This document shows, piece after piece, positions 43,396 through 51,297 of a stretch of 64,000 nt of DNA. How positions within the stretch are numbered: the stretch's first letter is position 1; each line of letters begins with the position of its first letter. Under the pieces are notes generated by a model, which was not told where the DNA came from, did not search any database, and saw nothing but the letters and a program-made list of their open reading frames with translations. Position numbers and translations under genes: made by a program. Source of the stretch: Nonomuraea polychroma (GTDB taxonomy: Bacteria > Actinomycetota > Actinomycetes > Streptosporangiales > Streptosporangiaceae). Where the stretch lies: contig NZ_SAUN01000001.1 in the NCBI RefSeq assembly GCF_004011505.1, forward strand, positions 11,249,501-11,313,500, written 5' to 3'.

Positions 43396-43956
43396 GTGTA
43401 CAACGACATCGTCGGCTTCGCCCTGACCACACCCGACTGGCTCCACACGCTCGCCGAAGTGGGGACGGATGCCGGGTTATTCGTGTTTGCGGCGCTGTTC
43501 GCGGTGGCGGCCTTGCGTGCGTGGCGGGCACCGGCCCGCGACCTCGCACTCGTGATCGCGGGGCCGGCGGGGGTGGTGTTCGCCTACGTGGTGAGTGAGG
43601 TGATCAAGACCTTCGTCAGGGAGGACCGGCCGTGCCGGGGCGGGATCGCGACGATCGCCCACTGCCCGCCGCCGGACGACTGGTCCTTCCCCAGCAACCA
43701 CTCCGTGATCGCGGCCGGCGCGGCGGCCACGCTCGTGCTGGCCTGGCGCGCGTTGGCATGGGTGGTGTTCCCCCTGGCGGCCGTCACGGCGTTCTCGCGG
43801 GTGTTCGTGGGGGTGCACCACCCGCACGATGTGGTCGTGGGACTCCTGCTCGGGCTCGTACTCGCGCCGCTGTTCGCGCTGCTGGCGGTCGGCGCGGTCA
43901 CCCCCGCCGTACGCCATACGCGCCTTTACCTGGCTCGGCTCGACTCGGTGCGCTGA
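43396..43956 (+). CDS. PAP2-family membrane phosphatase
   Basis: Integral membrane protein of 186 residues with several hydrophobic helices. The three phosphatase motifs are present: KTFVREDRP, PSNHS and SRVFVGVHHPHDVV. Relatives remove phosphate from phosphatidic acid or undecaprenyl diphosphate at the outer membrane face. The start is GTG 43396. The gene end overlaps the first unit of a tandem repeat. Confidence 0.9.
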   Translation: MYNDIVGFALTTPDWLHTLAEVGTDAGLFVFAALFAVAALRAWRAPARDLALVIAGPAGVVFAYVVSEVIKTFVREDRPCRGGIATIAHCPPPDDWSFPSNHSVIAAGAAATLVLAWRALAWVVFPLAAVTAFSRVFVGVHHPHDVVVGLLLGLVLAPLFALLAVGAVTPAVRHTRLYLARLDSVR

Positions 43957-44056
43957 GGCGCTTGCCGGTCTTCGCTCGGTTCGCTGAGGCCCTGGCCGAG
44001 TTCCGCTCCGTGCGTTGAGCCCTGGCCGGGCTCCGCTCGGTGCGCTGAGGTCCTGA
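43936..44056 (+). repeat. Four degenerate 30-31-base tandem repeats
   Basis: Units have the form CGGxxTCCGCTCGGTGCGCT followed by GAGGCCCTGGC. The first includes the last codons and stop of the PAP2 gene; the last runs up to the stop of the convergent peptidase gene at 44057. The GCTCGGTGCGCTGAGG core is best conserved. No spacers, so not CRISPR. Confidence 0.65.
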
Positions 44057-45022
44057 CTAGGGCGCGGATCCGCCGAAGCGGTCGGTCGTTGCGATGAGCC
44101 GGTCCAGGATGCCGGGCTCGGTGAAGGCGTGCCCGGCATCGTGCACCACGTGGAACTCCGCCTCCGGCCACGCCTTGTGCAGATCCCAGGCGGTCGCCAT
44201 CGGCGTGCAGGTGTCGTAACGGCCCTGCACGATCACGGCGGGAATGTGCCGGACCTTGTCGACGTCCCTGATGAGCTGGTCGGGTGCGAACCAGCCGCCG
44301 TGATGGAAGTAGTGGTTTTCGATCCGGGCGAAACAGACGGCCATCTTGTCCTCCCCGAACTCCGCGACCAGCTCGGGATCAGGCAACAACGTGATCGTGC
44401 CCGCCTCCCACTGCGCCCACGCCTTGGCCGCCGCCAGCCTGGCGTCCGCGTCCTCCCCTTCGAGCCGCCTGCGGAACGCCGCCATCAGATCGCCCCGCTC
44501 CTCCTCCGGAATGGGCGCAACGTACCGCTCCCACAGGTCGGGGAACAGGTAGCACGCCCCCTCCTGGTAGAACCACCGCAATTCCTGCGGCCGCAACATG
44601 AAGATCCCGCGCAACACGAGCTCGGTCGTCCGGTCGGGATGTGTCTGCGCGTACGCCAGCGCCAGGGCGCTGCCCCACGACCCCCCGAACACCTGCCATC
44701 GGTCTATGCCCAGGTGCTCTCGCAGCCGCTCCATGTCCGCCACCAGATTCCAGGTGGTGTTGGTGCTCAGATCGGTGGCGGGATCACTGGCGTGCGGCAG
44801 GCTGCGCCCGCAGTTGCGCTGGTCGAACAGCACGATCCGGTACAGCTCCGGATCCCACTGGCGGCGATGTTTGGCGGTGCACCCGCCGCCCGGCCCGCCG
44901 TGCAACATCACGGCCGGCTTGCCGTCGGGGTTGCCGCAGACCTCCCAGTAGATCTGGTTGCCATCGCCCACGTCGAGCAGGCCGGAGTCGTATGGATCGA
45001 TGGGCGGGTACAAGGTTCTCAT
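44057..45022 (-). CDS. pip: Prolyl aminopeptidase
   Basis: Peptidase family S33 enzyme of 321 residues that removes N-terminal proline from peptides. It shows MLHGGPGGG (oxyanion loop), FDQRNCGRS, and the nucleophile elbow GGSWGS with S115. The Asp in VQGRYDTCTP and the His in DAGHAFTEP complete the triad. The N-terminal LYPPIDPYDSGLLDVGDGNQ is characteristic. Cytoplasmic. ATG 45022 is preceded by a G-rich run. Confidence 0.93.
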   Translation of the reverse strand: MRTLYPPIDPYDSGLLDVGDGNQIYWEVCGNPDGKPAVMLHGGPGGGCTAKHRRQWDPELYRIVLFDQRNCGRSLPHASDPATDLSTNTTWNLVADMERLREHLGIDRWQVFGGSWGSALALAYAQTHPDRTTELVLRGIFMLRPQELRWFYQEGACYLFPDLWERYVAPIPEEERGDLMAAFRRRLEGEDADARLAAAKAWAQWEAGTITLLPDPELVAEFGEDKMAVCFARIENHYFHHGGWFAPDQLIRDVDKVRHIPAVIVQGRYDTCTPMATAWDLHKAWPEAEFHVVHDAGHAFTEPGILDRLIATTDRFGGSAP

Positions 45023-45102
45023 GCCCCCCGATACTGCCGCATGTGCGTGGGTGGAACGCGATACCTGGAGGCATGGTCGCTCGACATTTCCTCTGCGCTC
45101 TT

Positions 45103-46086
45103 CTACGCCGCCAGGACCTGTGCCGGGTCCGGAGCGTGGCAGTCGATGGAGGTCAGGGTGGCGTGGTGGGTCGCTTGGGTGGCGCAGAGCCAGTCGTTGA
45201 GCGAGCCGGTGAAGCCGGAGGGCGGGCCGACCCTGAGGCAGGTGACCTGGCCGGTGCCGGGGGCGGGGCCGACCTTCAGGCGGCGGATGCTGCCGGTGCG
45301 GCCCAGCTCGCCCGTGTCGGCGTCGTATGGGGTCAGCTGGACGCCGAAGGGCAGTCCGGTGCCGTCTGGCTGGTCCGAGGGCTGGATGCGGAGGAAGTCG
45401 TCTATCTGGCGTTCGGTGGCGTCCGGGTGGGTTGCGACGTAGGCCAGGTGGTCGGTGACCAGGCGGTGGGCCACTGTGCGGAGGAGGTTGGTCGCGCACA
45501 GGTTGTGGGCGCAGGCCGCGCCGTCGAGGGTGATCTCCGGCAGGGCGAAGCGGCGCAGGCCGCGAGAGGTGACGCGCAGGCAGTCGCACACGGCCGTGTC
45601 AGCCGGGTCCCAGGGAGGGCAGGTGGCGTCGTCGTGGACCTGGACGTCCCAGGCCAGCCAGTCGTCGCCGAGGCTGAAGTCGGCAGGCTCGGTCGCGCAT
45701 CCGCCGCATGTGACAAGGGCGGAGCCGATCAAGGGGTCGAGCAGGATGCCGTCGCATGTGCGGGCCAGGGACCGGGCGACCGCCCGTGCCGCCTGCACGC
45801 TGACGGGAAGCCTGTGCGGGGGCGCTGTGGCCGACACCACGATGTGTTGCTTCGTGCGGCGCAGGCGGCGCCGGTCGTCGTCCGTGAGCGCGGCTCCGAA
45901 CGGTTTCCATGGGGTCGCGTGGTGCGTCACGGTCAGGGATCGGCTGCCCATCGCGCTGACCACGGCCTTCTTGTGCGGCCCTCCGACGCGCCAGGGCACG
46001 AACGAGCCGAGATCGAACGACAGGTGCTCCATGGCGATGACGAACAGGGATGTCAGCGTGCGAGGCAACGGGAGAATGATCTTCAT
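45103..46086 (-). CDS. Hypothetical protein with cysteine pairs
   Basis: Protein of 327 residues starting at ATG 46086, with GGAGG 6 bases upstream. I do not recognise the family. The first half (residues 1-140) resembles a DUF4261-like alpha/beta domain only loosely. Cysteines occur in groups (CGGC, CDC, CAHNLC), which could bind metal. There is no signal peptide or membrane helix. It seems to be a single-gene unit. Confidence 0.6.
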   Translation of the reverse strand: MKIILPLPRTLTSLFVIAMEHLSFDLGSFVPWRVGGPHKKAVVSAMGSRSLTVTHHATPWKPFGAALTDDDRRRLRRTKQHIVVSATAPPHRLPVSVQAARAVARSLARTCDGILLDPLIGSALVTCGGCATEPADFSLGDDWLAWDVQVHDDATCPPWDPADTAVCDCLRVTSRGLRRFALPEITLDGAACAHNLCATNLLRTVAHRLVTDHLAYVATHPDATERQIDDFLRIQPSDQPDGTGLPFGVQLTPYDADTGELGRTGSIRRLKVGPAPGTGQVTCLRVGPPSGFTGSLNDWLCATQATHHATLTSIDCHAPDPAQVLAA

Positions 46087-46532
46087 GAGTGGCCTCCGTG
46101 ATCGTGATGGGATCCCGTCGGGTTGGTGAGGCACTCAGGATCGGAGATGGTGGGCCGGGCCGGTGGAGGCGAACGGGATTCTGGGGATAGCGGCGACAGG
46201 ATGTGCCCGCCCTGTGGATAACCTCCTCGCCGCTGCCCGCGATTCACGGTTCACGTCCCATCACCGGCTCGCGTCCCCACGCCTCGCCTTGTGGCCTCCG
46301 CCTTGTGACCTCCGGCTTGTGGCCTCCGCCTTGCGGCCTTCGGCTGACAGCTGAGGGCCGACGTCGACCACCCCTTCAGGGGGCAGATGGGATGCTGCTG
46401 CGGCCGTGTGGGTCACGGCTCAGGTGGCGTGGCCGAAAGTCCCGTCGTGTCGCCTTCGCCCTGGGACGGGGCGGTGCCACTCCGGTAACGTGAGGACGCC
46501 CCGGGAACCTGACCTCGCCCCGCCGCATCCCG
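46087..46532. other. Long intergenic region with a 14-base tandem repeat
   Basis: No gene is seen in this 446-base gap. It contains the tandem repeat at 46286-46341 and must hold the promoter of the hypothetical protein gene on its left side. The sequence next to the phosphotransferase start has no clear promoter match. Confidence 0.5.
46286..46341 (+). repeat. Tandem repeat, four 14-base units
   Basis: GCCTTGTGGCCTCC, GCCTTGTGACCTCC, GGCTTGTGGCCTCC and GCCTTGCGGCCTTC follow one another without gaps. Fourteen is not a multiple of three, so the repeat is unlikely to be coding. Confidence 0.8.
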
Positions 46533-47345
46533 ATGACGCATGAGGACCTAGTGACGATCCCGCCGCCAGTGCCCCGCCTCGACATCCACCAGTACCTGCA
46601 CGACCTTCCCGTCCCGCTCGTCTACGAGGGCCCTTGCCCCGGCGGACAGGTCGGCGCCGCATACATTCGCTGGCCCGACGGCCACCGATCCGTCCTGACC
46701 CGCGGCCCGGATGTGCGCCACCTGTTGTCGGTGGCGCGCGCAGCGGGCATCCCAGCGCCCGAGTATGAGCTGGTCCAGCCCCCGGTGGTCGTGCAGGAGC
46801 TGCTTCCCGGCACCGTTGTCCACACCCCGACCGCGGCGACGATACAGTCCATGATCGAGATCAACCGGCGGTGTCGCGGTCTGCTGGCCGGACGCTCCGA
46901 CCTGCCAGGACTCCGGCTCTACCTCCGCGAGGACGGACCGGGCTTCTGCCTGCACGGATCACTGCGCGCCTACGACAGCCGGACCCGCCACCTGCTCGAC
47001 CAAGTGGAGGAGATCGGCCGGGCGTTCCCGGACACCCTTGAGGGTGACGACCTCGTCCACACCGACTTCCACCCGGAGAACGTGCTGGTGGACGCGACAG
47101 GGGCGGTCACCGGCGTGATCGACTGGGACGGCGCCACCCGCGGTCACGGGGACTTCGACCTGTTCACGCTCCGCTTCGACCTCGCCCACCGCGCGCCTGA
47201 CCTGCACGTGGACGTGCCCGACACCGTGGCCCTGGTCTGCTGGGCGCACATGAGCCTGCGCCTGGTGGATTGGGCCATCCGGCACTTCACCGCCTCTGAG
47301 GTGACCCTGTGGCTGGACGTGGCGCAAAGGCTGCGACCGCGGTGA
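46533..47345 (+). CDS. Aminoglycoside phosphotransferase-family protein
   Basis: Kinase-fold protein of 270 residues. The Brenner motif HTDFHPEN (H176, D178, N183) and the metal-binding D197 in VIDWDGATRG are intact. The N-lobe is short and atypical. Many such chromosomal proteins phosphorylate unknown metabolites rather than drugs. Its end runs into the 36-base tandem repeat, so its last residues (RLRPR) come from repeat-like DNA. Antibiotic resistance is possible but not shown. Confidence 0.8.
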   Translation: MTHEDLVTIPPPVPRLDIHQYLHDLPVPLVYEGPCPGGQVGAAYIRWPDGHRSVLTRGPDVRHLLSVARAAGIPAPEYELVQPPVVVQELLPGTVVHTPTAATIQSMIEINRRCRGLLAGRSDLPGLRLYLREDGPGFCLHGSLRAYDSRTRHLLDQVEEIGRAFPDTLEGDDLVHTDFHPENVLVDATGAVTGVIDWDGATRGHGDFDLFTLRFDLAHRAPDLHVDVPDTVALVCWAHMSLRLVDWAIRHFTASEVTLWLDVAQRLRPR

Positions 47346-47449
47346 CCGCGGTGACGGTCACGGCGGCTCCGACCAAGGTGACCGCGGTGACGGTCACGGC
47401 GGCTCCGACCAAGGTGACCGCGGTGACGGTCACGGCGGCTCCGACCGCG
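47342..47449 (+). repeat. Three 36-base tandem repeats between APH and treZ genes
   Basis: Units 47342-47377, 47378-47413 and 47414-47449 are nearly identical (the last differs only in its final bases). Each contains the interrupted palindrome GTGAC-G-GTCAC and a CCGCGG. Thirty-six bases is 12 codons, so the frame stays open on both strands. The repeat overlaps the end of the APH gene and sits just downstream of treZ. Confidence 0.85.
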
Positions 47450-47456
47450 GGGACCG

Positions 47457-49172
47457 TCACGGCGACGCGGGGCGGCAGATCGCCAGTGACTGGCCGGGCA
47501 GCCGCAGCCCGTCCGCGCCCGCTGAGACAGGCTCGTCGGAGGCGAGCAGCACCGTCCCACCCGTCACCGGCAACGTCACCGACTCCGCCGCGAAGTTCAC
47601 GCACACCGCCAGCGTCCCCCGCCACATGAGCAGCCACTTCCCGAGCGGATCCACCTCCACCCGCACCCGCTCCAGCCGCGGATCCGACAGCTCGGGCAGC
47701 GCTTTGCGCAGCGCGATCAGGTCGCGGTACCAGCACAGCAACGACCAGTGCGCCTCTTCCTTCACCTCGCTCCAGTCCAGCTTCGAACGCAGGAACGTCT
47801 CCTCCTCCGACGGGTCGGGCGCCTCCCACACGTACCCGAACCCGTCGAACTCCCGCTCCCTCCGCTCTCCCTCGCTCTCCCGCAGCGCGGGCTCCACGTG
47901 GTCGGAGAAGAACAGGAACGGCGTGCGCGCCCCCCATTCCTCGCCCATGAACAACATCGGCGTGAACGGCGAGGTCAGCAGCAGTCCGGCCCCGAGCTTG
48001 AGCGCCGGGATCGGCAGCCGGTCGCCGGCCGGCCGGTTGCCGATCTGGTCGTGGTTCTGCAGGCAGGCCACCAGCCGGTGCCCGGGCACGCCGGTGAAGG
48101 ACCTGCCGTGCGAGCGTCCTCGGAAGGTCGAGTACGACCCGTCGTGCAGCACGCCGCCGGTCAGCACCTTGGCCAGGGCCGGCAGGCCGGCGAAGTCCGC
48201 GTAGTAGCCGTGGCTCTCGCCGCTCACCGCGCAGTGCAGCGCGTGGTGCACGTCGTCGTTCCACTGCGCCGTCATCCCCAGCCCGCCCGCCTCCAGGGGC
48301 CGCACCGTGCGCGGATCGTTGAGGTCGGACTCGGCGATCAGGGACAGCGGCCGGCCGATCGCGCAGGCCAGCGCGTCGACCTCCGCCGCCAGCTCGGCCA
48401 GCAGGTGGGTGGCGCGCCGGTCGTGCAGCGCGTGCACGGCGTCCAGCCGCAGCCCGTCGATGTGGTAGTCGCGCAACCACTGCACCGCGTTGCCGATGAA
48501 GTAACGACGTACTTCGTCGGAGCCCGGCCCGTCCAGGTTGACCGCGTCGCCCCAGTAGCTCCCCTTGAAGCCGGCGAAGTACGGCCCGAAGGGGTGCAGG
48601 AAGTTCCCGGACGGTCCGAGGTGGTTGTAGACCACGTCCAGGATCACGCCGATCCCGGCCCGGTGGCAGGCGTCCACGAACGACTTGAGCCCGTCGGGTC
48701 CCCCGTAGGTCTCGTTGACGGCGTACAGGTCCACGCCGTCGTACCCCCAGTTCCGCCCGCCGGGAACGGGCGCCACCGGCATGATCTCCACGAAGTCCAC
48801 GCACAGCTCGACGAGGTGCTCGAGCCGCTCGATCGCCGCCTGGAACGTCCCCTCGGTCGTGAAGGTCCCGATGTGCAGCTCGTAGATCACGGCCCCGCGC
48901 AGGTCCCGGCCCTTCCATTCGTGGTCGGACCAGGTGAAACGGGCGTGGTCGTAGACGGCGCTCGTCCCGAAGACGCCGTCCGGCTGCCGCCGCGTGCGCG
49001 GATCGGGGTACGGGCCGTCGTCGTCGACCATGAAGGCGTACCTGGCGCCGTGCTCGGCCTCCGCCACTTCGGCCGACCACCATCCATCCGCCCCGCGGGA
49101 CATCGGGCGGCGCCCGCCCATGACCATCACCTCGACTGACGTGGCGTTCGGCGCCCAGACCTCAAAGATCAT
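47457..49172 (-). CDS. treZ: Malto-oligosyltrehalose trehalohydrolase (TreZ)
   Basis: GH13 enzyme of 571 residues that releases trehalose from maltooligosyl trehalose. It has the N-terminal beta domain (MIFEVWAPNATSVEVMV), VIYELHIGTFTTEGTF, the TreZ block EIMPVAPVPGGRNWGYDGV, catalytic DGLRLDAVHAL and AESDLNDPR, and LQNHDQIGNR. The ATG lies inside the treY end, with an 11-base overlap. It is the last gene of treXYZ. Confidence 0.95.
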   Translation of the reverse strand: MIFEVWAPNATSVEVMVMGGRRPMSRGADGWWSAEVAEAEHGARYAFMVDDDGPYPDPRTRRQPDGVFGTSAVYDHARFTWSDHEWKGRDLRGAVIYELHIGTFTTEGTFQAAIERLEHLVELCVDFVEIMPVAPVPGGRNWGYDGVDLYAVNETYGGPDGLKSFVDACHRAGIGVILDVVYNHLGPSGNFLHPFGPYFAGFKGSYWGDAVNLDGPGSDEVRRYFIGNAVQWLRDYHIDGLRLDAVHALHDRRATHLLAELAAEVDALACAIGRPLSLIAESDLNDPRTVRPLEAGGLGMTAQWNDDVHHALHCAVSGESHGYYADFAGLPALAKVLTGGVLHDGSYSTFRGRSHGRSFTGVPGHRLVACLQNHDQIGNRPAGDRLPIPALKLGAGLLLTSPFTPMLFMGEEWGARTPFLFFSDHVEPALRESEGERREREFDGFGYVWEAPDPSEEETFLRSKLDWSEVKEEAHWSLLCWYRDLIALRKALPELSDPRLERVRVEVDPLGKWLLMWRGTLAVCVNFAAESVTLPVTGGTVLLASDEPVSAGADGLRLPGQSLAICRPASP

Positions 49173-51297
49173 GTCTCTCCAGGAGTGAGACCGGGTACTG
49201 ACCGAGCAGATGCGCCAGCGGGATGCGGCCGGTGTGGAGCCCGCCGGTGAGCAGGTCCCGCCACGTGCCCGCGGGCAACGTCAATGTCGTGCCGCCCCAG
49301 CCGGTCCTGGCCAGGCGCACCGGGAGCCGGGTGGCCACGGCGACGGCCTGCGGGTGGTGATCGCCGCCGCGGGCGAACGCGATCACGTGCTCCGCGGCCT
49401 CACCCTCCGCCCACAGCGGCAGGTACGGTGCCGCGCCCCCGAGCCGCCGCCGCAGCCGCAGCGCCTGGGTGGTGACCAGCAGCTTGGCCGCGTCCCACGA
49501 GGTCTCGGGTTTGCGCGGGTACGTCACCGGCCGCCGGTTGTCCGGATCGACCAGCGAGAAGTCGGTCGTCTCGTTGCCCTGGTAGACGTCGGGCACCCCG
49601 GGCATCATGAGCTGCACGAGCTTGGCGCCCAGCGAGTTCGACATCGCGAAGGGCTCGATGCGCTCGGTGAACTGGCCGATCGGCAGCCGGACGGCGGCCT
49701 CCGCGAACTCCCGCAACCCCCGCTCATAAGCCGGATCCGGATTTATCCAGGAAATGGCGGTCTTGGCCTCCCGCGCCGCCTTCAGCAGGTAGTCCGTGAA
49801 CCGCTCGACCGAGATCGGCCAGGCCGCCATGAGGTTCTGCCAGGCCAGGTAGTCCAGGTGCGGATCGAAGCGCACGGCCGCCGACCACTGCGCCACCGCC
49901 GCGGCCCACTCCTCCGGCATTTCCGACAACACCGACAGCCGGGCCCGCACGTCCTCCGACCGCTTGGTGTCGTGCGTGGACAGCGTGGTCATCGTGTACG
50001 GCAACATCTCCGCGCAGAAGTCGTGGAAGTCCTCCACCGTCACTCCGAACGCGTCCGGCTCCCCGCCGACCTCGTTGAGGCAGGCCAGCGGATACCACCG
50101 GTAGAGCGCCGTGTCCTCGACACCCTTGGCCATGACGGGGCCGCACGCCTGCTGGAAGCGCACGATCGACTCGGCGGAGCCGTACAGGACCTCGCGGACG
50201 AGGGGCTGCACGGCGGGGGAGCAGGCCTCGGCGGCCAGCTCGACGATCTCGACGGACTCGGGCGGCGGCGGCTCGCCGGGCACCACGTACGCGCGGTAGA
50301 CCGGCATCGCGGCGAGCAGCTCCCGCACCGTCTCCGGCGCGCAGGAGGCGCTCTTGGCCAGCCGGTTGACCTCGGCGCCGAAGAACAGCTCCAGGACCTC
50401 CCGCTTGGCCTGGGCCATCACCGGACGGTACTCGGACGGCTGCCCGGTCAGCTCGGTGAAGAGCCGGACGAGCGGCTCCTTGCCCGCCGGGTCGACGAAG
50501 AGCCCGTTGACCCTGTTGAGCACGTCGTAGCCGGTGGTGCCGTCGCAGGGCCAGTCGTCCGGAAGACGTTCGGGGCCGATGAGGATCTTCTCGACGACCG
50601 TCCACGTCTCGCCGACCCGGGTACGTAGCCGCTCCAGGTAGCCGCGCGGGTCGGCCAGGCCGTCCGGGTGGTCCACCCGCAGCCCGTCCACCAGCCCCTC
50701 GTCGAGCAGCCAGAAGATCACCTCATGCGTGGCGAACAACACGGCCGGGTCCTCCACCCGCAGCCCGATCAGCGTCGACACGTCGAAGAAGCGCCGGTAG
50801 CCGGGCCCTTCGCGCCAGTCGACCAGCCGGTAGTGCCCGGGATAGGGGAAGGCGTGCTCGTGGTAGCGCAGCACGTCGCCATCGACCACAGGCGGCGTGT
50901 CGTCCCCCAGGACCGGCAGCGCCACCTTCCCGTCCACCCACTCGATGTCGAACCACTTCGCGTACGGCGAGTCCGGCCCGTTCTTTAAGACCGACCAGAA
51001 CTGGGCGTTCACCGTGTTCATGTGGTTGGGCACGATGTCCACGACCACGCTCAGGTCGTGCGCGGCCAGCTGCTGCGCCATCTCCCTGAACCCGCTCGCC
51101 CCACCGAACTCCTCCCTGATCCTGGAGTGGTCGATGACGTCGTAGCCGTGCCGCGACTCGGGCGTGGCCTGCAGGATCGGCGACAGGTAGACGTGGCTCA
51201 CGCCGAGGTCCCGCAGGTATTCGGCGATCTCGGCCACCTGGGCGAAGCCGAAGTCCGGGGTCAGCTGCACCCGGTACGTGGACGCCGGCCTAGACAC
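49162..51297 (-). CDS. treY: Malto-oligosyltrehalose synthase (TreY)
   Basis: GH13 enzyme of 711 residues that turns the reducing-end alpha-1,4 link of maltodextrin into an alpha,alpha-1,1 link. Diagnostic blocks: STYRVQLTPDFGFAQ, HVYLSPILQATPESRHGYDV, VVDIVPNHMN, DGLRVDHPDGLADP, VEKIL, and STHDTKRSEDVRARL. GTG 51297 is chosen because the family-typical SRPASTYRVQL follows at once; the frame further upstream lies inside treX. It overlaps the treX stop by 8 bases and treZ by 11 bases, showing tight coupling. Confidence 0.95.
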   Translation of the reverse strand: MSRPASTYRVQLTPDFGFAQVAEIAEYLRDLGVSHVYLSPILQATPESRHGYDVIDHSRIREEFGGASGFREMAQQLAAHDLSVVVDIVPNHMNTVNAQFWSVLKNGPDSPYAKWFDIEWVDGKVALPVLGDDTPPVVDGDVLRYHEHAFPYPGHYRLVDWREGPGYRRFFDVSTLIGLRVEDPAVLFATHEVIFWLLDEGLVDGLRVDHPDGLADPRGYLERLRTRVGETWTVVEKILIGPERLPDDWPCDGTTGYDVLNRVNGLFVDPAGKEPLVRLFTELTGQPSEYRPVMAQAKREVLELFFGAEVNRLAKSASCAPETVRELLAAMPVYRAYVVPGEPPPPESVEIVELAAEACSPAVQPLVREVLYGSAESIVRFQQACGPVMAKGVEDTALYRWYPLACLNEVGGEPDAFGVTVEDFHDFCAEMLPYTMTTLSTHDTKRSEDVRARLSVLSEMPEEWAAAVAQWSAAVRFDPHLDYLAWQNLMAAWPISVERFTDYLLKAAREAKTAISWINPDPAYERGLREFAEAAVRLPIGQFTERIEPFAMSNSLGAKLVQLMMPGVPDVYQGNETTDFSLVDPDNRRPVTYPRKPETSWDAAKLLVTTQALRLRRRLGGAAPYLPLWAEGEAAEHVIAFARGGDHHPQAVAVATRLPVRLARTGWGGTTLTLPAGTWRDLLTGGLHTGRIPLAHLLGQYPVSLLERHDL

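Noticed and set aside
46533..47345. Dedicated aminoglycoside resistance gene
   Set aside because: The Brenner motif shows only the kinase superfamily; no close match to a known resistance subclass can be claimed from sequence reading.
47342..47449. Possible CRISPR array
   Set aside because: The units are contiguous tandem repeats without unique spacers and no cas genes are near.
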